A stretch of 64,000 nt of DNA from NCBI RefSeq assembly GCF_023161665.1, contig NZ_JALNTW010000012.1:1-64000 (forward strand), read 5' to 3'. The notes beneath the pieces are model-generated. The model did no database searches, was not told the DNA's origin, and was given only the letters and a program-made list of their open reading frames with translations. Position numbers and translations under genes: made by a program. The stretch comes from Shewanella sp. 1CM18E (GTDB taxonomy: Bacteria; Pseudomonadota; Gammaproteobacteria; Enterobacterales; Shewanellaceae). Positions 1 to 8,192 of this stretch are shown here, piece after piece. Every line of letters starts with the position of its first letter. Positions within the stretch are counted from its first letter, which is position 1.

Positions 1-175
1 TTTCAAGCGATGATTTCTTAATCACTCTCGTGAAAAGAAGCAAAACCCGAAGCTCTTAAAGCGATTGTCACCTGAGGTTAATTCCCGTAGAAGTTAATCT
101 CTCTAACACCGCTGTAAGTCCCGTTCTATCTAGCGTTTACGCTGGGTAGTCGGCCTGCTGTGCCGTGTCAGTGGA
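1..175 (-). other. rrn: rRNA operon leader (transcribed leftward, 16S outside window)
   Basis: This is the region downstream of a recognisable rrn P1 promoter on the minus strand. The first transcribed bases resemble the E. coli rrn discriminator and leader start (GCGC followed by CCACTGACACGG). No 16S sequence is reached, so the operon identity rests on the promoter and leader only. A stable-RNA (tRNA) operon with the same promoter type remains possible. Confidence 0.65.
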
Positions 176-240
176 TGCGCATTATAGGGAGTTTTGATCT
201 GAGCGCAAGCGCTTTTTGAAAGAAAAATACATTTATTTTT
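176..240 (-). promoter_or_regulatory. rrn P1-type promoter with AT-rich UP element
   Basis: On the minus strand, TTGCGC (203-208) is followed by a 16-base spacer ending in ACTCCC and a perfect TATAAT (181-186), then GCGC and the CCACTGACACGG stretch found in E. coli rrn P1 promoters. The 30 bases upstream (209-240) are A/T-tract rich, as expected for an UP element. The GC-rich discriminator next to the -10 box is the usual signature of stringent control by ppGpp/DksA. Confidence 0.8.
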
Positions 241-690
241 TATACCTTTATTAGTTACAGCTAACAGACAGGTTATCCACAGACTTGTTCATTTTGGTGC
301 TGATATTAGCCAATTCAGCAGCCCTTAAGGTTCACTCTAGGAGCAAGACTAACTGTTAAGTAAAGATAACGTCCGTTTTAATTTAGTTTTGAGGATAATC
401 GATGCTCACTAGAACTATATAAAGAGCGCAGCTAAAGACCTCTATAATAAGCTGCAACCTGCCAAAGCTTATATAGGCACTTATAAAAGCCACTTATACT
501 AACTATATATCTATAGCTATCGAGCAGTATTCTCTTTATATAAGCATGAATTGGATGTTCTGGAGAATATCTTAAGCGAAGCTCATAAGATGTCACGACC
601 ACTCTCTATAAAACGCCTGTGATTGTTCCGTATTCACTACATCAGAGCACTCACTATTATAGAGGTATAAAGAGCCGTATACGGCAGATA
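241..690. other. Intergenic region rich in TATA-core motifs; no gene seen
   Basis: No convincing open reading frame is present. A perfect DnaA-box nonamer (TTATCCACA) lies at 273-281 but is isolated. From about 415 to 714 short motifs of the type CTCTATAATAAG, CTTATATAGG and CTTATAAAAG recur roughly ten times. A hairpin terminator follows at 692-724, so a short non-coding transcript could end there, but no promoter was assigned. Confidence 0.4.
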
Positions 691-691
691 C

Positions 692-724
692 AAAAATGCC
701 TTCTATAATAAGAAGGCATTTTCA
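692..724. terminator. Intrinsic terminator hairpin
   Basis: AAAATGCCTTCT and AGAAGGCATTTT form a 12-bp stem around a 4-6 base loop, with A/T flanks on both sides. It lies 80 bp beyond the stop of the DUF5666 lipoprotein gene, so it can terminate that gene on the minus strand. On the plus strand it could end an unannotated RNA. Confidence 0.7.
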
Positions 725-802
725 TTGGTTAACCCAGTATCAACTCCAAGCTAACCTACAGGACTTTTTACATTTCAAACACAAGCGGAAGTAACTAAAA
801 GA

Positions 803-1990
803 TTAGTCGTTGTCTGCTTCAATTTCACGTGCGATGTTCTGACCGTTGATCACTACACCTTCTACTTCAATATGCTTTAGGTGAATCGTGTCACGCTCAA
901 TCCCATCTTCAAATGCAGTCTGAGCATCGACAAAGACTTGGACACCATTAATCACAAAACTTTGTGAATTGAAGTCAAATAAAGAAGATTGACCTTCTTG
1001 TTCAAATTCTTCCCAATTACCAGCGTTATCGTTGTCATCACCTGTTGAATTGTCATCATCAAATTCAACTTCAGTAGCGACTTGTTTAGTACCTTGCTTA
1101 ACAGACGTCACTTCAACTAAAGCACCTTGCTTTAGATCTGACTTAATACCCTCTTCAAACTTAGTTTGCGCATTGACAACAAAACGACCTTGGTAGTTAA
1201 GCTCAAATGCTGTTTGCTCCGGATTAACCCAAGTCACGATACCTTCAACTTCAGTATCGTTAGCTAGGTCGTTATAGTCCTCAACTTCCACGCTAGTAGC
1301 ATTAAACTGACCATTACCTAGAGAGCCTTCTACTTCAACCCACTGTCCCTTTTCAAGACCATTCATAGGCGCTTCAATTTTAGCTCCAGTATAAACAACG
1401 GTAATACCAGCACCTAATTTAAAGGTTTCGTTAGTCGCATTAATACTCGATATTGGACCTTCAACTTCGTAATGATTAACTAGCTCATCGTTTTCAAACT
1501 TAACAACAGACAGTACTTTATAACCGGCATTAGCAGTTGGCAATGAAGATACCATAACCCAGTCACACTGGTTGATTTCGTCAGATAACTTATAACTTAA
1601 CGTCATACCGTTAATATCGAAGGTATCTGCATTACGATCTATCTTAGTCACTTTACCAGTGATAGTCGGCTCAAGTTGAACCTGTACTGCAGCTTTTTGT
1701 GCGCTGCCGATTTGCACCATCATATTAGGCTGCAGAGCATTGCTATCCAGTTCTACGTCACCGTATGAAACACCGGCAACATCATAGCTATAGCCGTTTA
1801 CAACAATTGTCTTTTTGTTCTCACTAATAGACTCAATAGCGCCTTTCACAGCAGTTGGCGCGGTTACTGCACCACCGTTACCATTGTCGCCGCCATTACC
1901 GTTGTTACCATTATCAGAAGAACTATCGCTTCCACCGCCACAAGCAGTTAAAATCAGAGCAAGTGTTGAAACTAAAGCTATTTTTTTCAT
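803..1990 (-). CDS. DUF5666-type lipoprotein
   Basis: A 395-residue predicted lipoprotein. The signal peptide ends in lipobox LTAC with Cys17 as the lipidation site, followed by a Gly/Asn/Ser/Asp linker (about 18-42). The rest consists of repeated small beta units of the pattern VEG-x-I-x2-I-(5-7)-F-x-ING-x-V, at about 50, 110, 177, 247 and 330, typical of DUF5666 proteins, several of which occur in Shewanella. The C-terminal half is very acidic (runs of D, E and N near 310-330). Function unknown; an envelope OB-like or ion-binding role is only a guess. It is divergent from a two-component system across a 93-bp gap holding a direct-repeat site, so it is a likely target of that regulator. No sign of truncation. 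Confidence 0.8.
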   Translation of the reverse strand: MKKIALVSTLALILTACGGGSDSSSDNGNNGNGGDNGNGGAVTAPTAVKGAIESISENKKTIVVNGYSYDVAGVSYGDVELDSNALQPNMMVQIGSAQKAAVQVQLEPTITGKVTKIDRNADTFDINGMTLSYKLSDEINQCDWVMVSSLPTANAGYKVLSVVKFENDELVNHYEVEGPISSINATNETFKLGAGITVVYTGAKIEAPMNGLEKGQWVEVEGSLGNGQFNATSVEVEDYNDLANDTEVEGIVTWVNPEQTAFELNYQGRFVVNAQTKFEEGIKSDLKQGALVEVTSVKQGTKQVATEVEFDDDNSTGDDNDNAGNWEEFEQEGQSSLFDFNSQSFVINGVQVFVDAQTAFEDGIERDTIHLKHIEVEGVVINGQNIAREIEADND

Positions 1991-2049
1991 CTAAATACCC
2001 TTATTTTGTAAGATGATTATCAAATTTGGCTGTATGTTAAATCTATGAC

Positions 2050-2067
2050 CGTGAAGCGATCGTGAAG
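2050..2067. promoter_or_regulatory. Direct repeat CGTGAAG-N4-CGTGAAG, likely response-regulator site
   Basis: Two exact 7-bp direct repeats (2050-2056 and 2061-2067) are spaced 11 bp start to start, the arrangement bound by OmpR/PhoB-family regulators. The site is 17 bp upstream of the OmpR-family gene and 60 bp upstream of the divergent lipoprotein gene. Binding is inferred, not shown. Confidence 0.5.
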
Positions 2068-2083
2068 AAAGATAAAATAATCT

Positions 2084-2752
2084 ATGAAAGTTTTAATTGT
2101 TGATGACAGTCACAACCTAGCCGAAACAATCGCCGACTATTTGGAACTTGAAGGCATGGTCATTGATTGCGCTTATCACGGTGAAGCCGCAATCAAGCTT
2201 TTGTCTGAAAATAGTTACGATGTGATTATTATGGATATCATGATGCCTAAACTTGATGGCATCAGTGCGGTACGTAAGCTACGAGAAGATCTATACTGCA
2301 ATACGCCTATATTGTTTTTAACTGCCAAAGATAGCCTTGAAGACAAAGTGGCAGCCTTTAAAGCAGGTGGAGATGATTACCTACTCAAACCGTTTGCAAT
2401 GGAGGAGTTAAGCCTCAGATTACATGCATTAAGTAATCGTGGTCCAAGACAGGATGTCGGGGTACTCACTTTTGCCGACATTAATATTAATACTCAAACT
2501 GGTATCGTGACTCGAGCAGAACAACCTATCAAGCTCAGCCGTATCCAACTCAAGATATTAAAAGTCCTGATAAAGCGGGCTCCTAGCATTGTTAGCCGGC
2601 AAGATGTCACTGATGCAGTGTGGGGAGATGAGTCACCACCGAGTGATGCATTACGTAGCCACATTTATAGTTTACGTACAGCGCTAAACAAAGGCTTCGA
2701 AGATTCACGACTAGAGACAATTCATGGACAAGGTTACCGACTCAAAGCATAA
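2084..2752 (+). CDS. OmpR/PhoB-family response regulator
   Basis: A 222-residue two-component response regulator. The receiver domain (1-115) has the acidic pair D7-D8, phospho-acceptor D51 (IIMDIMMPK), the Thr in FLTAKD and the Lys in LLKPF. The C-terminal winged helix (about 125-222) ends in the usual HGQGYRL motif. It is the first gene of a pair with a histidine kinase whose start overlaps its 3' end by 29 bp, so the two are co-translated. The direct repeat just upstream suggests autoregulation and control of the divergent lipoprotein gene. The family is closest in layout to QseB/PmrA-type regulators; the signal is unknown. Confidence 0.9.
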   Translation: MKVLIVDDSHNLAETIADYLELEGMVIDCAYHGEAAIKLLSENSYDVIIMDIMMPKLDGISAVRKLREDLYCNTPILFLTAKDSLEDKVAAFKAGGDDYLLKPFAMEELSLRLHALSNRGPRQDVGVLTFADININTQTGIVTRAEQPIKLSRIQLKILKVLIKRAPSIVSRQDVTDAVWGDESPPSDALRSHIYSLRTALNKGFEDSRLETIHGQGYRLKA

Positions 2753-3980
2753 GCACTTTCCAAGCATCTACCGAAAAATCCGTTGGAGTTTCGGGTTGAT
2801 GACGTTTGCCATGTTCAGCCTGTTCTGGTCTTTGATTTACATCGCTGAAAACCAAATCGAAAAAATCAGCCTTAATCATTGGCTGGATACAGAGGTATAT
2901 CGTTATAACCAAGACTATAAAGTTTATGGCGATAAAACGGTATTACCTAATACCAATGAGTTTAAAACTTATTGGAGCGAACAAAACATTCCACACTGGC
3001 TCAATGCTTATACTTCTCCAGGTGTATATGAGGAACTCAGAGGTGAAGAGGACAAACACTTTATTGTAAGCACTCATCCATCCGGCAAGGGCTTAATGTA
3101 TGTTGTGTTTCAAGACGACGCCGATGACTACCTTGATGAATATGAAGAGCACCTACACGACTACATTTTGATTCTAGGTCTGTTAATTGGTCTATTGATG
3201 ACAATATACAGTCTGTATTTTATTCGCACACTATCAAAGCCACTGACGATTATTGAACAAAAAATTGCTCAGATGTCGCCAGATGATCCGCCTTTTGACG
3301 TAGACACTAAGTTTGTCGAAACCCGAAATATTGAGCAGACTTTGCTGGATAGTAAAAATGACATTAATGGTTTTTTTCAACGCGAGAAGGAGTTTAGCCA
3401 CTTTGCCTCCCATGAATTGAGAACGCCGATAACCGTGGTAAAAGGCTCAGCTGAACTGCTGGCAAAGATCCCTGATCAACATCCTGTGGCCGTCAATGCT
3501 GTTAAGCGTTTACAGCAAGCCAGCGATGAAATGCAGGTTCTTACGGAAACCTTTTTACTACTAGGTAAAGAGTCCATCAGCCCGCGCTATTTTGCCGATG
3601 TTGATTTAGCAGAAGCATTACAAAAACAGTTAACTGAAATGGCGGTACTTTTCGCCCGTCAAGGTAGCAGCTATCACTTAAGCGTTGACGATGCCGCTAC
3701 CGTACATGCCCCATCAAGCTTTATTGCCATAGTACTCAACAATGTTATCAAAAATGCCTTTAGCTATAGTATCGGCGATATTGCGATTAAGGTTGAGCAA
3801 CATACGCTAACCATCACCAATCGTCATGACGGCAATGAAACTTACAATGCCGGTTATGGTGTTGGCTTAGTCATCGTCGAAAGGATCTGCGAACGCATGG
3901 GCTGGAGTTATGAGCCACATGATAATGGCGTTGAGTTTCGTACCACCTTGGTCTTTGAAGCTAAAGAAGAAAGCCGTTAA
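2724..3980 (+). CDS. Membrane sensor histidine kinase
   Basis: A 418-residue sensor kinase partnered with the preceding response regulator. TM1 is at about 22-41 and TM2 at about 145-168, enclosing a roughly 100-residue periplasmic domain rich in acidic and aromatic residues (a DDADDYLDEYEEH stretch lies near the membrane). The phospho-acceptor His is in FASHELRTP near residue 229. The ATPase domain has the N box (NNVIKNAF) and a glycine-rich G2 motif (GYGVGLVIVERI), but the usual DxGxG box is weak. The acidic periplasmic patch recalls PhoQ-like cation sensors, but that is inference. The ATG at 2724 is kept because later Met codons would cut into TM1. Confidence 0.87.
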   Translation: MDKVTDSKHKHFPSIYRKIRWSFGLMTFAMFSLFWSLIYIAENQIEKISLNHWLDTEVYRYNQDYKVYGDKTVLPNTNEFKTYWSEQNIPHWLNAYTSPGVYEELRGEEDKHFIVSTHPSGKGLMYVVFQDDADDYLDEYEEHLHDYILILGLLIGLLMTIYSLYFIRTLSKPLTIIEQKIAQMSPDDPPFDVDTKFVETRNIEQTLLDSKNDINGFFQREKEFSHFASHELRTPITVVKGSAELLAKIPDQHPVAVNAVKRLQQASDEMQVLTETFLLLGKESISPRYFADVDLAEALQKQLTEMAVLFARQGSSYHLSVDDAATVHAPSSFIAIVLNNVIKNAFSYSIGDIAIKVEQHTLTITNRHDGNETYNAGYGVGLVIVERICERMGWSYEPHDNGVEFRTTLVFEAKEESR

Positions 3981-4331
3981 CGATTCCCTTTAGGTGATTT
4001 GATTGTTGTGGATTAATTGGGTCTGGGGTTGAAACTGTTGCATGCTTTAAAGCTAAAGCTGTGAACCTTTGTGTCACCAATTCTTAGGCAGCATTTAATG
4101 CATCTTTCGACATCCGTGGTTCCAACGGTCTACTGCAGCACATGTGCAGACACTTCAGAAGCAAGTTAGAAAGGTGGAATGGTTTGGATTAATAGTTACG
4201 CTTAGAGTGCTAAGCTTATTAAAAACCATATAGAGAGCAATATTTTCCCATCGAAGTTGCCGGGTGAGTAGACAAAAATACCGTAGAGCTATCATGGATG
4301 ATGGTTCTGACTAGGCCCCTTTTGCCCGTGT
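3981..4331. other. Intergenic region, no gene recognised
   Basis: I see no supportable ORF, promoter or terminator between the kinase gene and the hairpin array. The segment contains minor inverted repeats (for example around CTGCAGCACATGTGCAG) and may be a degenerate intergenic repeat, but I cannot identify one. Confidence 0.4.
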
Positions 4332-4449
4332 GTGAGCTCGAAGCTCACGACATTTGTCAGGCTTAACCTGACGACGTTAATATCAAACAAAGTTTGATTA
4401 GCGGTAATGTAGGATGAAATCCTATGAGGTTCATCAAGCACAGCTTGAT
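4332..4449. repeat. Array of five regularly spaced mini-hairpins
   Basis: Five perfect inverted repeats with 6-7 bp stems and tiny loops follow each other: GTGAGCT/AGCTCAC (4332-4348, loop CGA), GTCAGG/CCTGAC (4356-4372, loop CTTAA), ATCAAAC/GTTTGAT (4382-4398, loop AAA), TAGGAT/ATCCTA (4410-4424, loop GAA) and ATCAAGC/GCTTGAT (4433-4449, loop ACA). Their centres are 24-27 bases apart. Stem sequences differ, so this is not a simple tandem repeat. It lies about 100 bp upstream of comM. It may be a dispersed extragenic palindromic element or a structured RNA. Confidence 0.6.
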
Positions 4450-4549
4450 AATAAAAACTGTTAGACAAAATCCAACCTTGCTGACACCTGAGCAAACCAC
4501 CAAACTTTAGCTAAACTAAAATCAATACATAAAACAAAAGGATTTGTTT

Positions 4550-6070
4550 ATGCCCATCGCCTGCGTAGCGACCCGTGCCAGCCGTGGCGTCGAAGCTCCA
4601 TCGGTACAAGTTGAAGTGCATTTAAGCAACGGATTACCCGCATTTAATTTAGTTGGATTACCCGAGGCTTCAGTCAAGGAAGCCAAAGAAAGAGTTCGTA
4701 GTGCTCTCATCAACGCGGGTTTTGAGTTTCCGATGCGCCGCATTACTGTAAACCTTGCCCCTGCAGATTTACCCAAACAAGGTGGGCGATACGACCTCCC
4801 TATCGCCATAGGGATCCTTGCAGCTTCAAAACAAATTCCACTCGATTCAATTAAACACCATGAGTTTGTTGGTGAGCTGGCACTTTCAGGACAAATTCGA
4901 TTCTGCCAAGGGTTACTGCCGGTTATAGTTGATGCCAGCAAGCAAAATAGTATTTTAGTATTGCCTACTGAAAACCGAGAAGATGCTGAATTAGTCGGCT
5001 TTGAGCAAGTTCGGTTTGCCACGCACCTACAATCTTTAGCTGCATATTTACATGGTCAGTCTAGCCTTCCAAGCATTGATCCAAGTTTAGAGTGGTTACA
5101 ACCAAATGATACAGCCCGGCAATCGTGTATGAGTGAGGTTATTGGTCAACATCAAGCTAAACAAGCTTTAGAGATAGCCGCAGCAGGTAACCATAACTTG
5201 CTAATGCTTGGGCCTCCCGGAACAGGTAAAACCATGCTAGCTAGCCGCATGATGAAACTATTGCCGCAACTCGATTATCATGAAGCCTTAGAGGTCGCTG
5301 CCATTCATTCTGTTGCTGGACAGAATATTAAGCCTCACCATTTCTACCATCGACCGTTTCGGAGTCCACATCATACTTGCTCGGCAATTTCATTAGTCGG
5401 GGGCGGTGCACAACCTAAACCTGGGGAGATATCTCTCGCCCATCGAGGTGTATTGTTTCTCGATGAAGTGGCTGAATTTCCTCGTAAAGTGCTCGACTGT
5501 CTACGTGAACCCATGGAAACAGGTGAAGTCAGCATTTCTCGCGCTGCAGCCAAACTGACTTTTGCTAGTCGTTTTCAGCTAATTGCCGCTATGAACCCCA
5601 GCCCTTGTGGCGATACAGATAATGCTAGGGCTAGCAATGAACAGATATTACGTTATCTTGCTAAATTATCAGGACCGTTTCTTGATAGATTTGATTTGAC
5701 GATTGATGTCCCTAAACTGCCGTTAGGCGCACTGAATAGTTCAAACATACAAGCTGAAACTAGCGAAACAATTGCAGAGCGAGTTCTTCGTGCCCGTGAG
5801 GTTCAATTGGCCCGTAGCGGTGTACTAAATAGCCAGTTATCTGGGAAGCAATTAAAACAAGACGCTCTTTTTGATGACAAAGATCTAGTATTTTTAGAGC
5901 AAAGTGTTAGTAAACTTGGCTTATCTGTGCGCAGCTACCACCGCATTCAACGTGTAGCCCGCACCATTGCAGATTTGCAACAAGTCACTAAAGTTGACCG
6001 CTCTCATATCGCTCAAGCGTTAGGTTACCGTGCCATGGATAGATTACTTGCCTCGCTCGCAAGGCAATAA
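4550..6070 (+). CDS. comM: ComM/YifB Mg-chelatase-family AAA+ helicase
   Basis: A 506-residue AAA+ protein of the YifB/ComM family, a hexameric branch-migration helicase used in natural transformation. The N-terminal region (1-170) is the LonC-like domain with the conserved APADLPK-GGRYDLPIA stretch. Walker A (GPPGTGKT) is near 222-229 and Walker B (GVLFLDEV) near 300. The C-terminal Mg-chelatase domain carries SVRSYHRIQRVARTIADL. An in-frame TTG lies at 4544, but ATG 4550 is preferred because AAAAGGA (4536-4542) sits 7 bases upstream and the protein then begins like E. coli YifB. comM is a common island insertion site; here it is intact. Confidence 0.95.
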   Translation: MPIACVATRASRGVEAPSVQVEVHLSNGLPAFNLVGLPEASVKEAKERVRSALINAGFEFPMRRITVNLAPADLPKQGGRYDLPIAIGILAASKQIPLDSIKHHEFVGELALSGQIRFCQGLLPVIVDASKQNSILVLPTENREDAELVGFEQVRFATHLQSLAAYLHGQSSLPSIDPSLEWLQPNDTARQSCMSEVIGQHQAKQALEIAAAGNHNLLMLGPPGTGKTMLASRMMKLLPQLDYHEALEVAAIHSVAGQNIKPHHFYHRPFRSPHHTCSAISLVGGGAQPKPGEISLAHRGVLFLDEVAEFPRKVLDCLREPMETGEVSISRAAAKLTFASRFQLIAAMNPSPCGDTDNARASNEQILRYLAKLSGPFLDRFDLTIDVPKLPLGALNSSNIQAETSETIAERVLRAREVQLARSGVLNSQLSGKQLKQDALFDDKDLVFLEQSVSKLGLSVRSYHRIQRVARTIADLQQVTKVDRSHIAQALGYRAMDRLLASLARQ

Positions 6071-6480
6071 ACTAATTACAAGGTAAATACCGGTTTTATT
6101 AACAGATAGCTCTAATATAAAACTAAATACGCTCGGTAACACTCTTATACTTAAGAGGTATATCAAGCACTTTTTAGTGACTAAATTCCAAAAAACGCCT
6201 TATAAAACTGCGCTAGATTAAATAACAGTTAATCAGTTAACAAATAAGTTGAATAGCACTTAATATTCCAGTAAATTCCGCCGACTTCGTTAACCCGACA
6301 ACGTTGAAGTAGTAAACATTCATTTACCTTAGACTCACCCAGACAACGCTTTTTTAGCATTTGAGTCAATGGCAGTAACTGTTGCAACACAGGTAAAAGC
6401 TAATACCAAGCTTTATTGCCATCACCCTTTTATTAACTGCACAAATTATTAATTTTAAAAACGATATAGCTACTAATCAC
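6071..6480. other. Intergenic region, no gene recognised
   Basis: A 410-bp AT-rich gap between comM and the EAL gene. It contains no ORF with family features. Only minor hairpins (for example CACTTTTTAGTG near 6168) are seen; no clear terminator or promoter was assigned. Confidence 0.4.
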
Positions 6481-8004
6481 ATGCCAACTAAATTTAAATA
6501 CAATAGCAAATATGCAATGACTTCAGTGGTTGCAGGAATTATTTTTCTTGGCTTGTTGGCTGTGTCACTTGGATTGAGTCACTATTTACTGTCTAAACAA
6601 CTCACAGATGTCGCTATCATGCTAGATAGCGACTACCAAAAAAGACTCGCCACAGCCAAGATTCAAATGACTCAAGTGCAGCAAATGTTACAAGAGCAGC
6701 AGGAGAGTCACTGCTCTGACAAAACCATTAGCCTTCTGAAAAACAAATTATTCAAGCAAAGTACACTTCCTGTGCCTTGGGTACGATTTAATGGCGAAAA
6801 TATAATTTGTTCGGCCCTCGGTCGATGGCCTGCGCCTTCGGGCGGACGACTACTTAGCCGGCATATGGATGGTCATGGTCTGTTTGAAGGTAGTGATGAT
6901 AGAACCTTCAACCAGCAAAAGGCTGTTTTTGCTGGTGTCACTGATAGTGTGGCAAAAGTCTTTGTTCCAGTGCAATCGATACAAGCGATTACTAACGAAC
7001 TCGCAGTATGCCAAGCGTGTGGCGACATTACGGTTGAGGTTAATGGTGTTGAATGGATAAACCGTCGAACCCAACCCCACCCATTTTTCACCATTGAATA
7101 TCAAGCAGATGACTCTGACTTTAAATACATATTAAGCGCTAATGAATCAGCCCGAAATCAACTATGGTTGACGTTATTCCTATTATTATTGCTGCCTTGT
7201 TTGATATTAATCTGGAGCACTTATCTATTTAGACTCCCGATAATAAAGTTCTATTGGCACAAAAAATTTGCTCAAGCACTAAAAAAAGAAGCATTTTACT
7301 TGGCATATCAACCAATTATAGACACCAATAACCACAAGACATATTGCGTTGAAGCACTATTGAGGTGGCAAGTTAAAGGTGGCGGTCACCGCGAGACTAG
7401 CAGCTACATCCGTTATTTAGAGCAAGATTCAATTATGCCTAAAATAACCCAATGGATGATAAAAACGACACTTAATGAGCTAAAGTCTCTATTACTTAGT
7501 GAGCAAATAGCAAAATGTAGTATCAACATTAGTGCTCAGCAGATTGAACATGGCAACATTTTGCCTTATTTGCAGCATTTGGCAGATCGCGCGTATCCTA
7601 TAGAAAAATTGTGTTTTGAGCTAACAGAGCGTCATCCAATCAGTTGCTGGACAAAGGTTCGAGAATTTATTGCCGGTTGTAAGCAACTCGGCTGCCAAAT
7701 TAAGCTCGATGATGTAGGCACAGGTTATGGTGGCGGATTAATGTTACAACAACTTGAGTTCGACTATTTAAAAATTGATAAAGCATTCACTAAAATGCTT
7801 ACAACAGAGCTCAACCAAGCTTTTTTAATTCGATCTTATATTGCCATAGCAACAGAGATGAATATCGGTATTATTGCGGAAGGTGTTGAAACCCAAACAC
7901 AAGCAGAAATGCTCAAACAGCTTGGTATTCACCTACATCAAGGCTGGCTATATGCTAAAGCTTTACCAGCTAGAGAATTAAGAGATTACTTACTTAATCA
8001 TTAA
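6481..8004 (+). CDS. CSS-motif EAL-domain c-di-GMP phosphodiesterase
   Basis: A 507-residue inner-membrane protein predicted to hydrolyse c-di-GMP. TM1 (about 16-38) and TM2 (about 226-250) flank a periplasmic domain with paired cysteines, including a C-S-x motif (HCSDKT near 79 and IICSALG near 103), as in the redox-sensitive CSS-motif sensors. The cytoplasmic EAL domain (about 262-507) has EALLRW, NISAQQ, FELTER, KLDDVGTGYGG, LKIDKAF, AEGVE and HQGWLY, so all catalytic and metal-binding residues appear present. There is no GGDEF domain. It is monocistronic, with a hairpin just downstream. In E. coli relatives (PdeC-type) DsbA/DsbB control the periplasmic disulfide; a dsbA gene lies elsewhere in this window. 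Confidence 0.9.
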   Translation: MPTKFKYNSKYAMTSVVAGIIFLGLLAVSLGLSHYLLSKQLTDVAIMLDSDYQKRLATAKIQMTQVQQMLQEQQESHCSDKTISLLKNKLFKQSTLPVPWVRFNGENIICSALGRWPAPSGGRLLSRHMDGHGLFEGSDDRTFNQQKAVFAGVTDSVAKVFVPVQSIQAITNELAVCQACGDITVEVNGVEWINRRTQPHPFFTIEYQADDSDFKYILSANESARNQLWLTLFLLLLLPCLILIWSTYLFRLPIIKFYWHKKFAQALKKEAFYLAYQPIIDTNNHKTYCVEALLRWQVKGGGHRETSSYIRYLEQDSIMPKITQWMIKTTLNELKSLLLSEQIAKCSINISAQQIEHGNILPYLQHLADRAYPIEKLCFELTERHPISCWTKVREFIAGCKQLGCQIKLDDVGTGYGGGLMLQQLEFDYLKIDKAFTKMLTTELNQAFLIRSYIAIATEMNIGIIAEGVETQTQAEMLKQLGIHLHQGWLYAKALPARELRDYLLNH

Positions 8005-8011
8005 TAAATAA

Positions 8012-8041
8012 GCACCAACCTTATCACTACAAGGTTGGTGC
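8012..8041. terminator. Hairpin after EAL gene
   Basis: GCACCAACCTT and AAGGTTGGTGC form an 11-bp perfect stem with an 8-base loop, 8 bp after the EAL-gene stop. The following plus-strand bases are A-rich rather than T-rich, so termination efficiency is uncertain. Confidence 0.6.
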
Positions 8042-8192
8042 ACAAAACCTTAAAACCTACTCAACGCCTTTCCTATCTATCTATAAAAAACCTCAGTTTT
8101 CTTTTACCTATTAATCAAAATTTAACATCTAGATTGAGACAAAACCTGACAACGAGTACTATAAGTCTCCAAATTTATTATTGAGGTTTTGA

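Noticed and set aside
273..281. Perfect DnaA box TTATCCACA near the rrn promoter, possible origin
   Set aside because: Only one box is seen, with no AT-rich 13-mers, dnaA or gidA/mnmG genes nearby, so it does not support an origin.
4292..4495. 67-residue minus-strand ORF across the hairpin array
   Set aside because: Its codons are made largely of the hairpin stems, there is no good ribosome-binding site and no family feature; more likely incidental.
4522..5022. 166-residue antisense ORF over comM
   Set aside because: It is a shadow of the conserved comM coding sequence in another frame.
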